Shown: positions 16,218 to 24,132, numbered from the stretch's first letter. The stretch is DNA of 36,189 nucleotides from Bowdeniella nasicola (GCF_001907295.1 NZ_MQVR01000016.1:1-36189), one strand, 5' to 3'. A program made the numbers and translations. The notes: a model not told the origin generated them from the letters alone.

Positions 16218-17157
16218 TGAGGCTCCGTCCCGTCAGGCGCAAGAACACGTCCTCGAGCGAGGAGCGGCGCACGAGCGAGGTCGTCGGGTTCAGCCCGCGA
16301 GCACCGACCGCGTCTAAGGCGGCGTCGCCGGACTCGGCGTAGATGAGGATCCGGTCGGGCAGCACTTCTTGCCGGTCGCCGATCCCTTCGAGCTGGTCGA
16401 CGATCTGCTGGGAGCGCCCGGAGCCGAAGCGCACTTCGGCGACCTCACGCGAGGCGTAGGTGCGGATGAGTTCGCGCGGCGAGCCCTCGGCCATGATCTG
16501 GCCCTTGTCGATGACGATGAGGCGGTCGCACAGCTGCTCAGCCTCGTCCATGAAGTGGGTCGTGACAAGGAGGGTGACGCCCTCTTCTTTCAGGCGGAAT
16601 AGGCGATCCCACAGGACGTGGCGGGCCTGCGGGTCGAGGCCTGTAGTGGGTTCGTCGAGCAGCAGGATGCGTGGCTCGTTGATAAGCGCCCGGGCGATGG
16701 TCAGGCGGCGCTTCATGCCTCCCGACAGCTCGCTGATCTTCTTCTTGCGTTTGTCCGTCAGCTGGGCGAATTCGAGGAGTTCGTTCGCGCGCGGTTTGAG
16801 GTAGGAGTATGGCAGCCCGAAGTAGCGGCCGTAGATGACGATGTTCTCGTCGACCCGCAACTCCTCATCGAGATTGTCTTGCTGCGGAATGACGCCCAGG
16901 TGGGCGCGGACCTCGGGGCCAGCGACCTCCGGGTCGAGTCCGACGACGCTAAGTTCTCCCCCGCTGCGCTGCAGCGTGCCACCGATCATCCGCATCGTCG
17001 TCGACTTGCCGGCGCCGTTCGGGCCGAGCAGGCCAAAGGACTCGCCGGCAGCGACGTCGAAATCGATACCGTCGACGGCGATGAAATCTCCATAGGTTTT
17101 GGTGAGGTTCCGGGCGCGGACGACCGGGTCACCGGAGCGGAACTGTGAGGAAGACAC
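16210..17157 (-). CDS. ABC transporter ATP-binding protein (DrrA/NodI-like)
   Basis: The protein is 315 residues. Walker A is LLGPNGAGKSTTMR (about residues 42-55), the signature is ELSGGMKRRLTIARAL (about 143-158), Walker B is ILLLDEPTTGLDPQ (about 165-178) and the H-loop is VTTHFMDEAEQLCDR. A C-terminal extension follows, as in DrrA-type exporters. It is the first gene of the exporter operon with two overlapping ABC-2 permease genes. Confidence 0.95.
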   Translation of the reverse strand: MSSSQFRSGDPVVRARNLTKTYGDFIAVDGIDFDVAAGESFGLLGPNGAGKSTTMRMIGGTLQRSGGELSVVGLDPEVAGPEVRAHLGVIPQQDNLDEELRVDENIVIYGRYFGLPYSYLKPRANELLEFAQLTDKRKKKISELSGGMKRRLTIARALINEPRILLLDEPTTGLDPQARHVLWDRLFRLKEEGVTLLVTTHFMDEAEQLCDRLIVIDKGQIMAEGSPRELIRTYASREVAEVRFGSGRSQQIVDQLEGIGDRQEVLPDRILIYAESGDAALDAVGARGLNPTTSLVRRSSLEDVFLRLTGRSLID

Positions 17158-17189
17158 CCACGCAGACTACCCGCGGCGCCTTAGAAGAG

Positions 17190-17735
17190 CTAGCGCTTTG
17201 TGGGCTCCCAGCCGAGGGCGGGCGCGACGTGATCGGCAAAGGATGCAAGGACGTGCAGGTTGTAGTCGACGCCGAGCTGGTTCGGGATTGTGAGCGTCAG
17301 GGTATCGGCACTCATGAGGGCGGCATCTGCGCGGAGCTGGTCGATCAGCACGTCGGGCTCGGCGGCGTACGTCTTGCCGAAGGTCGAGGTGAATCCGTCG
17401 ATGACGCCAACCTGGTCCGTCGAGCCCTGGCCCCGCACTCCGAAATAGCGACGGTCGATATCGTTCATGACCGGGAAGATGGAGCGGCTGACCGAGACCC
17501 GCGGGGTCCGGCGATGCCCGGCAGCGGTAAAAGCGGCCCGGTAGCGCTCGATCTGTTCGGCCTGCAGGTCGGCGAAGCTATCGCCCGTCGTCTCTGTCAG
17601 CAGCGTGGAGCTTATGAGGTTCATGCCGCGCTGCGCCGGCTCGGGTGAGCCACGCGAGATCCCAAGGGCAACCCGACCATCGGCGAGTAGGTCGAGCGCG
17701 GCAGCCTCTTCCGCGAGATACAGCGGGTTTTCGTA
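17190..17735 (-). pseudogene. C-terminal part of an LLM-class flavin-dependent oxidoreductase split by the mobile element
   Basis: Reading on the minus strand from 17735 it encodes YENPLYLAEEAAALDLLADG, then RVALGISRGSPE and, later, AEQIERYRAAFTAAGHRRTPRVSVSRS, TYAAEPDVLIDQL, LTIPNQLGVDYNLHVLASFADHVAPALGWEPTK. These are hallmarks of luciferase-like monooxygenases. The N-terminal half lies 8.8 kb away at 26517-26756. Homologues have roughly 75-80 more residues between GISRGSPE and GMNLISST, so this piece also carries an internal deletion. The upstream codons to 17765 belong to the element end. Confidence 0.9.
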
Positions 17736-17754
17736 GCACATGTCAGGGTTACAA
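17716..17754. other. attL: left element-chromosome junction
   Basis: Chromosomal LLM sequence (coding YENPLYL on the minus strand) meets element sequence at TAGC 17734-17737. The element half-site 17736-17754 is the inverse of 26496-26514 at 13 of 19 positions, and all six differences are transitions. Confidence 0.75.
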
Positions 17755-17779
17755 CACCCGTTCACGTAAGCTTGGTTGC

Positions 17780-19216
17780 ATGGTTGAACTGGTATCGCTG
17801 AGGAAGACGAACGAGGTCGCCGCGTACGTCCGCGCTTCGATGGATCGCAAGGGCGACCGGTGGACGGTCGAGACCCAGTTGCGGAAGATCAGGGCGCTGG
17901 CCGAGGCGAAGGACTGGGAGGTCGTCGAGGTCTACGACGACAACGCGGTCTCGGCGACGAAGAAGCGCCGCGCTGGCACCCGGTGGGCCGAGATGCTGGA
18001 TGACGCCCGGGCGGGTCGGTTCTCGATGGTCGTCGCGGTGGACATGGACCGGTTGCTGCGCAGCACGAAGGACTTGAATACGCTGATCGACCTCGGTCTG
18101 CGGGTCGTCACCGTGGACGGCGAGATCGACCTCTCGACGGCGGACGGAGAGTTCCGGGCGACGATGCTCGCCGCTCTCGCGCGGTTCGAGGCGCGTCGCA
18201 AGGCCGAGCGTCAGATCAGGTCGAACGAGCGCCGCCGCGCCGAGGGCATACCGGCGTCCACCTGCAAGGCGTTCGGCTGGACAAGGGAGGGCGAGCTGAT
18301 CGAGGAGGAGGCCGACGCGATTCGGCGGGCCTTCGACGCGTTCCTCGGCGAGCCGTCGCTGTCGATCCGGCGCATCCGCGAGGACCTGAACAACGCCGGT
18401 CATCTGACCGCGCGCGGGGCGGAGTTCTCCGTCGATGCCGTGCGGTACCTGCTGGCGAACCCGCTCTACGCTGGCTACATCAAGCACTACGCCTCGGGCG
18501 AGCTGTACCCGGTGCAGGGCGCGGGGTTCCCGCCCATCGTCAGCGAACAGACATGGCGGGCTGCGGTGGCGAAGCTGGAGGACAACGTGCGGAGGTCGGC
18601 GAGGCAGGGCAACCAACCGAAGTACCTCCTGTCCACGATCGGGCTGTGCGGGAAGTGCGGCGCGACGCTCGTCTCGGGGACGAACAGCCGCAAGCAGCCG
18701 ACGTACCGCTGCGGTGAGCAGTTCCACCTCACCCGCCAGCGCGAGCCCGTCGATGCGATGGTCACCGAGGCGGTGCTCACCCGACTGTCCTCGGTGGACG
18801 TGCACGACCTCGTGATGCCGCAGGAAGATGCTGGGCCGGACCGCGAAGAGCTGCTGAGCGAGCGGAACGCCCTGGTCGAGCGCGTCAAGGAGCTGAGCCC
18901 GCTGCTGCGCGACATCCACCAGCCCGTGCTGGAGATCACCGCGGCGATCAACGACGTGAAGGCTCGCATCGACGAGATCGACGCGGAGCTGCTCGACCGA
19001 TCGGTGTCGGTGGCGGCGAAGCTGCTCGCGGACGTGGACGAGCTGGTCGGCACCGCGGAGCGCCGCGAGGTGGTCGAGTCGAAGTGGAAGGAGTTGGACG
19101 TGGACCGTCGCCGGATGCTCGTGGACGAGCTGGTGACGGTGACAATCGAGCCCATCGCGCCGGGTCACGTGAAGTTCGACCCCGACCTCATTCGAATAGA
19201 GCCTCGTCGCGACTGA
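17780..19216 (+). CDS. Large serine recombinase (site-specific integrase)
   Basis: The protein is 478 residues from ATG 17780. The N-terminal resolvase domain has the catalytic serine at Ser20 in AAYVRAS, and conserved arginines in AVDMDRLLRSTKDL (about 86-99) and EARRKAERQIRSN. The recombinase domain follows (about 155-275; FGWTREGELIEEEADAIRRAF), then a zinc beta-ribbon (Cys290, Cys293, Cys311 and probably His316) and a coiled-coil-rich C-terminus (about 350-420). It catalyses attP x attB integration, and excision with a directionality factor. It starts 43 bases inside the element's left end, the usual position. A gene for the directionality factor is not certain; the small proteins downstream are candidates. 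Confidence 0.96.
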   Translation: MVELVSLRKTNEVAAYVRASMDRKGDRWTVETQLRKIRALAEAKDWEVVEVYDDNAVSATKKRRAGTRWAEMLDDARAGRFSMVVAVDMDRLLRSTKDLNTLIDLGLRVVTVDGEIDLSTADGEFRATMLAALARFEARRKAERQIRSNERRRAEGIPASTCKAFGWTREGELIEEEADAIRRAFDAFLGEPSLSIRRIREDLNNAGHLTARGAEFSVDAVRYLLANPLYAGYIKHYASGELYPVQGAGFPPIVSEQTWRAAVAKLEDNVRRSARQGNQPKYLLSTIGLCGKCGATLVSGTNSRKQPTYRCGEQFHLTRQREPVDAMVTEAVLTRLSSVDVHDLVMPQEDAGPDREELLSERNALVERVKELSPLLRDIHQPVLEITAAINDVKARIDEIDAELLDRSVSVAAKLLADVDELVGTAERREVVESKWKELDVDRRRMLVDELVTVTIEPIAPGHVKFDPDLIRIEPRRD

Positions 19217-19398
19217 CACGCGAGTCGACTCGTCAGTGGACCGGTGAGTCGAGTCGTGGGAGAATAGTTGCAGACAAGAAGATCCCACCGGGGCCGCGAC
19301 TTAGAAGCGCGGGGTTCTGCTCCCGGATGAGTAGCCGGTCAAACAGCCCAACGAACGTGGCGGGGAACCGGAAGCACACTCATGTTTGAGGACTTCCG
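19217..19398. other. Intergenic region between integrase and the rep-mob operon, with palindrome
   Basis: CGAGTCGACTCG at 19221-19232 is a 12-bp palindrome, and a related GAGTCGAGTCG follows at 19246-19256. Together they could form a terminator for the integrase or an operator. I see no confident -35/-10 pair for the downstream operon and no gene longer than a few codons. Confidence 0.45.
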
Positions 19399-19611
19399 AT
19401 GCCTGTCGTTATCGACGCTCCCCGCGCATCTGCGCTGGACCGTCCTGGGCTCGACCAGGACCTGAACCCCGTTCCGCAGGCTGATGGGCTCGATCCCGTC
19501 ATCGCTGCCGCCCTCGCCGCCGGTCGCCGAGCGGGTGAGCGCCTGGCCCGCACGCCGCTGACCCCGCGCCAGCGCGCCGCGGTCGCCGCTGTGATGGGCG
19601 GTGATCGCTGA
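19399..19611 (+). CDS. Small element-encoded protein, unknown function
   Basis: The frame encodes 70 residues. The start ATG 19399 follows GAGGA at a fair distance. The N-terminal half is acidic and proline-containing (LDRPGLDQDLNPVPQADGLD); the C-terminal half is Ala/Arg rich and probably helical (ALAAGRRAGERLARTPLT, RQRAAVAAVMGG). It overlaps the next start by one base (TGATG), and third-position GC is high, so it looks real. I recognise no family. As a small basic protein beside an integrase it might be a directionality or accessory factor, but this is speculation. Confidence 0.65.
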   Translation: MPVVIDAPRASALDRPGLDQDLNPVPQADGLDPVIAAALAAGRRAGERLARTPLTPRQRAAVAAVMGGDR

Positions 19612-19859
19612 TGAGCGCCAACTTCACCGCTTTCGACTACGTGAACGGCTTCCGCTGGCGTCTGGGCGATCCCGCCCTCGCCGACAGCGAGGCGCACCTC
19701 TACGACCTCGGTGTGCTCCGCTCCGTGCTGGAGGAGGCCGTCGAGATCGCCGTCGCCGATGCCCGCGCCGACGGTGTGACCTGGGCCAAGATCGGCGACG
19801 CCCTCGGCGTCACGCACCAGGCCGTCATCAAGCGCTACCGCAAGGGCGGTGCCCGATGA
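19611..19859 (+). CDS. Small helix-turn-helix protein of the mobile element
   Basis: The frame encodes 82 residues. The C-terminal segment VTWAKIGDALGVTHQAVIKRYRKG is a clear helix-turn-helix (WxxIGxxLGVxxQAVxxRY, as in sigma-like or Xre-like helices). The N-terminal half (DLGVLRSVLEEAVEIAVADARA) is helical and acidic. It starts on the last base of the previous stop, and its own stop overlaps the rep start (ATGA). It probably binds DNA as a regulator of the rep-mob operon or as an accessory factor for excision or replication; which one is unknown. Confidence 0.78.
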   Translation: MSANFTAFDYVNGFRWRLGDPALADSEAHLYDLGVLRSVLEEAVEIAVADARADGVTWAKIGDALGVTHQAVIKRYRKGGAR

Positions 19860-22078
19860 ACGCCGCCGAACGCACAAGCGCCCTCGTGTCCGCCGACCTG
19901 ACCCCGCCCGGAGGGCCTGGCCTGGCACCCGCCGAAGGCGGGCTGCCCGTCGTCGATCCGAATGTCGCGAACCCGGTTCTCGCCGTCGAGGACCTTCTCG
20001 AAGAAAACGGCTATACGGCTGCACAGAGCGATTCCGCTGGCTCCGACACGACCGCCGATCTCAGCTCTGACCTGGGATCTACCGCCGCAATTCATGCGCG
20101 GCCTTCCTTGGGTGGCCGCGCATCCGTTTCAGAAACGGCTGCACAGGCGCCTACTTCGGCTACACCCGTGGACTTCGCCGAGATGGACGTGCCGGGTGCC
20201 GATCCCGGTGATGAGGTTGAGGCGTTCGTGGTCGAATCCACGCCCGCGCAGGTCGCCGAGGCGAAGGATTTTTTCGCCCGGGCGAAGGCTGCGGAGAGCT
20301 CGGAGCAGGTGAAGCGCGCACGGATGCAGTCGCGCGTGTTCTCGGTGATGCAGTACCGGGAGCACCCGGAGACCGGCGAGGTCATGCTCACGCAGGAGCA
20401 GATCGACGAGGGCCTCGCGGCGCTGGGCGATCGCCTCCACCGCTGGGCCTACGTGTGGCACCCGTACGACCGCCTGGTCGAGGTGGACGAGGGCACCGGC
20501 GAGACGGTGTGCTGCGGAACCAAGGGCCTGCACGCGCACATGGTGCTGTGGGTCGCCGATGCGGACGGTCCGCGCCCCACGATCCGCACGGTCTCCGATG
20601 CCTTCTCGATCCCTTCGGCGCGGGTGAAGCCGCCGAAGGAGACCGCGGAGCAGGACGGCACCGAGCACAAGGGCCGAGGCGCTGCGGAGAAGGCGTTTTT
20701 CGACCTCGCCGAGTACCTGCCGCACGAATCGCGCGGGAGGGACGCAACCCCCGGCATCCACCAGTCGGATCGGCACGACCTCGTGGACAAGACGCAGGAG
20801 GGCAAGCCCGGCAAGTACCAGTACGGGCGCGGGCGGATCGTCGCGAACTTCGATTTCGGCCGGGAGCTGGACGCGCACATGGCGATGCGCCGCACCGCCG
20901 CGGAGGGCGGCGGCAGCGCGAAGCTGAGCAAGCTCTTCCAGGCCGTGGGCAAGGGTTCGCTGACGCTGAAGCAGGTCCGTGATCAGGAGCCTGCGATCTA
21001 CTTTGCGAAGGGCAACCTGGCGCATTTTCAGAAGCTGCGCGGCGACTTCCTCTCGCACCAGGACGCGCCGGAGTCGGTCATGAACTTCTACGTGTTCGGG
21101 GAGGGCGGCACGGGCAAGGACCTGCTCGCGAAGGCGCTCGCTCGCGCCCTGGCCCCGGACGCGGACAAGCCGTACTTCAAGGTCGGCGGCGAGAACGTCT
21201 CGTGGGAGGGATACGACGGCGAGCCGGTCGTGATCTGGGAGGACATGCGCGTCGGCGACATGATCCGCACGGCGAAGAGCCGGGGAATGCTCTTCCGCAT
21301 TCTCGGCCCGTGGCGCGAGCCGGACGAGAAGCCGGTCGTGAACATCAAGGGGTCCAAGACGCAGCTGCTCAACCGGGTGAACATTGTGACGGGGCCTGAG
21401 GGTTACGAGGAGTTCCTCCGGGGCTTGGCGGGCGAGTACGAGTCGATGCAGGGCGGAGTTCGGGTCAAGCACCATGCGGAGAACCTCGGGCAGGGGTTCC
21501 GCCGCTTCCCGGTGATCATCCCGGTGGCCGAGCGTGAGTTCTCGATCTTCGTGAACTCCGGCGTGCTCAACGGCACCCGCGAGTACCAGAGCTACGAGCG
21601 GTACGAGCACATGCGCCAGGACCTGGAGCTGCTGGCACGCAAGTGCAAGGCGATCAAGGACACCGCCGAGCGGGAGCGCGTTCGCGGTGCGATGGAGGCG
21701 CGCACGGTCGCGCCGATCGTGGAGCAGCACGACCGGATCGCATGCCCTGAGCTGGACGCGATTGACGCGGACGATCTGTTCGCGGAGTTCGCCGGGGTCG
21801 GGCAGCCAATCCCGCAGAGTTCCGTCGAGGTCGCAGTTGCACCGAGTGAGCCGAGCCCCCGCGATCGCTGCATCTGCGACGAGTGGCAGGGCTACGCCCT
21901 GGACCACACCGAGTCCTGCCCGATCCGCACGGATGCCGAGGCGGCGATGGCGGAGATGCGCCAGCGCGAGGCCGAGCGCGAAGCGGCGGCGGAGGCCCAC
22001 CGTCAGGCCGAGCTTGAGCGGAAGGTCGCGCGGCTCCGCGCGAACGGCGGCCTGCTGGTCGTGGGAGGTGCACGATGA
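19856..22078 (+). CDS. Replication initiator: HUH-like endonuclease plus P-loop (SF3-like) helicase
   Basis: The protein is 740 residues from ATG 19856. Residues 1-150 are low-complexity and acidic. An endonuclease-like region follows, with KGLHAHMVLW giving a His-x-His pair (His226, His228), and FFDLAEYLPHES (Tyr287) plus GKYQYGRGRI resembling motif 3 of the Rep_2/pMV158-like initiators. A P-loop domain comes next: Walker A FGEGGTGKD (415-422), Walker B PVVIWEDMR (457-465). The C-terminus has a Cys/His cluster (CICDEWQGYALDHTESCP) and a charged coil. Rep with nuclease and helicase in one chain suggests rolling-circle replication of the excised circle. SF3 assignment is by motif spacing and is less certain than the P-loop itself. 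Confidence 0.88.
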   Translation: MNAAERTSALVSADLTPPGGPGLAPAEGGLPVVDPNVANPVLAVEDLLEENGYTAAQSDSAGSDTTADLSSDLGSTAAIHARPSLGGRASVSETAAQAPTSATPVDFAEMDVPGADPGDEVEAFVVESTPAQVAEAKDFFARAKAAESSEQVKRARMQSRVFSVMQYREHPETGEVMLTQEQIDEGLAALGDRLHRWAYVWHPYDRLVEVDEGTGETVCCGTKGLHAHMVLWVADADGPRPTIRTVSDAFSIPSARVKPPKETAEQDGTEHKGRGAAEKAFFDLAEYLPHESRGRDATPGIHQSDRHDLVDKTQEGKPGKYQYGRGRIVANFDFGRELDAHMAMRRTAAEGGGSAKLSKLFQAVGKGSLTLKQVRDQEPAIYFAKGNLAHFQKLRGDFLSHQDAPESVMNFYVFGEGGTGKDLLAKALARALAPDADKPYFKVGGENVSWEGYDGEPVVIWEDMRVGDMIRTAKSRGMLFRILGPWREPDEKPVVNIKGSKTQLLNRVNIVTGPEGYEEFLRGLAGEYESMQGGVRVKHHAENLGQGFRRFPVIIPVAEREFSIFVNSGVLNGTREYQSYERYEHMRQDLELLARKCKAIKDTAERERVRGAMEARTVAPIVEQHDRIACPELDAIDADDLFAEFAGVGQPIPQSSVEVAVAPSEPSPRDRCICDEWQGYALDHTESCPIRTDAEAAMAEMRQREAEREAAAEAHRQAELERKVARLRANGGLLVVGGAR

Positions 22079-22380
22079 GTACCTTCGACGGCCAGCCGCA
22101 GCCGATTCGTCAGGGCTCCGGTGGAGCGCTGGAGGATCGGGCTGCATGCCCGCGCAGCGGCCCCCGGAGGGCCCCGGGAACCTTGGAGCGCAGCGGAAAG
22201 GTGTATGGGGCTACACCTTCCGTTCCGGAGGTTGTCGCAGAGGCTCCACATCAGGGCGCAGGGTCCCAGATGTGGAGGGGCGATGACCTCCGGAACGGAA
22301 GGCCCCACGGGAGTGCCGCCGGAGGCTCCGGGGCACGTCGCGCAGCGGCGGGCGTCGGATCATCGGGAGGTGCGCGATGA
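22075..22380 (+). CDS. Doubtful 101-residue ORF spanning the structured rep-mob spacer
   Basis: The frame starts at an ATG that overlaps the rep stop (ATGA) and has a strong GGGAGG site, and its stop overlaps the relaxase ATG in the same way. That spacing argues for translation. Against it, the product is low-complexity (Gly, Ala, Arg, Ser, Pro), third-position bias fades after about 40 codons, and most of the frame is occupied by nested inverted repeats. It may exist mainly to carry ribosomes across a cis-acting DNA region. I recognise no family. Confidence 0.35.
   Translation: MSTFDGQPQPIRQGSGGALEDRAACPRSGPRRAPGTLERSGKVYGATPSVPEVVAEAPHQGAGSQMWRGDDLRNGRPHGSAAGGSGARRAAAGVGSSGGAR
22216..22302. 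repeat. Nested inverted repeats between rep and mob: candidate oriT or replication origin
   Basis: The outer arms are 22216-22237 and 22281-22302 (20 of 22 positions complementary, starting CCTTCCGTTCCGGAGGT). Inside them a perfect 9-bp stem pairs CTCCACATC (22244-22252) with GATGTGGAG (22269-22277) around a 16-base loop. The stem can extend outward with TGGGG/CCCCA across a 5-base bulge. MobV-family origins of transfer lie directly upstream of the mob gene and contain such repeats, so oriT is the best guess; a double-strand origin for Rep is the alternative. Confidence 0.65.
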
Positions 22381-23642
22381 GCTACACGGCAACTTTTGAC
22401 GCGAGCCACAAGGTCAAGGCGTCAGGCGCTCACGCGACGAACTTCGTTCGCCACATCGCCCGCGATGCGGATCAGGCCGCGGGGTTCTCCTTCGCTCAGC
22501 GGAACCCGAACATCGATCCGGCGCGCACGTCGATGAACATCACGATGGTCAACGACGGCAACGGAGGTTGGCGTGCCCCGGTCGTGACGCAGGACGAGAA
22601 GGGCAACGACCGGCCGCCGTCGGCAGAGCTGACGGACTATCTGGACGCGCGCCTGGCGACGGTCGAGAAGAAGATCAAGGCCGACGCGGTGGCGATGCGC
22701 CCCCTCGTCTTGCAGCTCGATCCGAAGTGGTTCGCCGAGCACAACCCGGACTGGCGCGAGGACGGTCTGAACGCCGAAGCAGAGCAGTACATCGGCACGC
22801 AGCTCGACTGGGCCGCCCAGGAGTTCGGGCAGCAGAACCTTCCGGGCTACTCCGTGCATATGGATGAGACGAATCCTCAACTCCAGCTCCTGTTCACCCC
22901 GGTGACGGAGGACGGGAGGCTGAGCCAGAAGGACTTTTTCAAGGGTCCCGGCGATCTCCAGCGCCAGCACAAGGCGCACCGCCAGGCGCTGGCCGATGCC
23001 GGGTACGACGTCGAGTTCAAGGTCACCAAGCGCTCGAAGGAGCACCTGAGCAGCGAGGAGTTCGCCAAGAAGGTTGACCAGGCCCGCGAACGGGCCGCTG
23101 AGGCCGCGCAGCACCTCGCCACGGTCCGCGAGCAGGTCGAACAGTCGGACTTCGGCCAGTTCTTCGAGCAGCAGCACCCAGAGGCGTTCGGCCAGGTGCT
23201 GGACGAGTACACGAACGAGATCGAGCAGCGCATCCGCGCGCAGGAGGAGCAGGGACATGGACAGCATCACCGCGATGGCCACGGCGAGGGCGACGGAGAA
23301 GATCGAGCAGCAGCGGACTACGGAGATGCTGGAGACGTTGGTCTCGAAGCACGCCGCCGTCGAGCAGCAGCTCACGACGCTGACGAAGGCCGTGAGGGAC
23401 CTCACCGGGCATCAGAAGATCATGGACGAGGAGCTGACGAAGCGGATCGACCGGGCGTCGATCTCGCAGCCGTCCGCCAGCACGTCGCCGCAGATCGCGA
23501 GCGTCGAGAGCAGGCTGAGCGAGATCGAGAGCACGCTCGGCGAGTTCGCGCAGAGTCTCGACGGGAAGCGTTTGAGCGCCGCATCGCAGAGCTTGGTCGC
23601 GGAGGCGCAGAAGAATCGCGCGGCTACGGCCTCGGCGATTGA
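22377..23642 (+). CDS. MobV/Pre-family relaxase with altered metal-site motif
   Basis: The frame has 421 residues; coding character fits only the first about 292 (to 23252). It starts at ATG 22377 behind GGGAGG. MobV features: NFVRHIARD with His26 at the position of the MobM catalytic histidine; NPNIDPARTSMNI (44-56), the 'NIDPxRxxxN' motif; and VHMDETNPQLQLLFTPVTEDGRLSQKDFF (160-188). In MobV the last has HxDExxPHxH, but here both final histidines are Gln (Gln168, Gln170), while His161 and Glu164 remain. A charged helix (KVDQARERAAEAAQHL) follows. From 23253 the frame overlaps the next gene and looks non-coding; a single T-to-G change (TGA to GGA) at 23253 would explain a lost stop. Confidence 0.85.
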   Translation: MSYTATFDASHKVKASGAHATNFVRHIARDADQAAGFSFAQRNPNIDPARTSMNITMVNDGNGGWRAPVVTQDEKGNDRPPSAELTDYLDARLATVEKKIKADAVAMRPLVLQLDPKWFAEHNPDWREDGLNAEAEQYIGTQLDWAAQEFGQQNLPGYSVHMDETNPQLQLLFTPVTEDGRLSQKDFFKGPGDLQRQHKAHRQALADAGYDVEFKVTKRSKEHLSSEEFAKKVDQARERAAEAAQHLATVREQVEQSDFGQFFEQQHPEAFGQVLDEYTNEIEQRIRAQEEQGHGQHHRDGHGEGDGEDRAAADYGDAGDVGLEARRRRAAAHDADEGREGPHRASEDHGRGADEADRPGVDLAAVRQHVAADRERREQAERDREHARRVRAESRREAFERRIAELGRGGAEESRGYGLGD

Positions 23643-24132
23643 CGGGCTCAAGGTGCAGGCCGCGGCGAACCAGAAGCTCGTGAGCCAGGTCGGCGGTGCG
23701 GTGCAGTGGATCGAGAAGCGCACCGAGGAGCGCGTGCAGAAGGCCGTCGAGCAGGTCGCCGGGGATGCCTCGACCACGATGACGGCGAACCTCGACGCCG
23801 CGAACGAGCGGGCCGAGCGGATCTTCGCCGCGACAGCGAAGGTTGAGGCGCGCCAGCTCTGGAGCGCCGCCGCCGCGATGCTCCTCGCGCTCGTGCCGCT
23901 CGCGATGCTGGTCGCGGGCGTCTGGATGGCCGCAGCGGGCCTCATCACGGGTGCTCAGTGGGCGCTGGACGTGGACGGGAGCGTGTGGCTCGGCATCGGG
24001 CGGTGGCTCGTAGTCGGCGCTGGCCTCGCCGGGGCCGGCTACGCCCTCTTCGCCTCCGCCCGCTGGGTCGTCGGCCTCGCGGAGACGTGGAAGGGCCGCG
24101 GGATGCCGTCATGGCCCCGCTGGCGGAGGTGA
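23257..24132 (+). CDS. Coiled-coil protein with two C-terminal membrane helices (mobilization accessory?)
   Basis: The frame encodes 291 residues from ATG 23257 behind AGGAGGAGCAGG. Residues 1-195 are helical with heptad-like spacing (TEKIEQQRTTEMLETLVSK, VESRLSEIESTLGEFAQSL, TANLDAANERAERIFAAT), predicted coiled coil. Hydrophobic segments at about 203-231 and 244-268 flank a short outside loop, and a basic tail ends in WPRWRR. Third-position GC is strong in this frame, which identifies it as the real one in the overlap with the relaxase frame. Position after a relaxase suggests a role in mobilization or membrane tethering of the relaxosome, but no family is recognised. Confidence 0.78.
   Translation: MDSITAMATARATEKIEQQRTTEMLETLVSKHAAVEQQLTTLTKAVRDLTGHQKIMDEELTKRIDRASISQPSASTSPQIASVESRLSEIESTLGEFAQSLDGKRLSAASQSLVAEAQKNRAATASAIDGLKVQAAANQKLVSQVGGAVQWIEKRTEERVQKAVEQVAGDASTTMTANLDAANERAERIFAATAKVEARQLWSAAAAMLLALVPLAMLVAGVWMAAAGLITGAQWALDVDGSVWLGIGRWLVVGAGLAGAGYALFASARWVVGLAETWKGRGMPSWPRWRR

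Noticed and set aside
17738-17765. LLM fragment starting at a Met codon near 17765 as an intact gene
   Set aside because: Residues before YENPLY come from the element end and are not homologous; the real N-terminus is at 26756.
17762-19288. 508-residue minus-strand frame opposite the integrase
   Set aside because: Antisense shadow; it has low-complexity Arg/Leu/Val content and no recognisable family.
20129-22147. 672-residue open frame on the minus strand opposite rep
   Set aside because: It is a GC-bias shadow: Arg/Leu/His-rich, no domain, and exactly antisense to a gene with recognised motifs.
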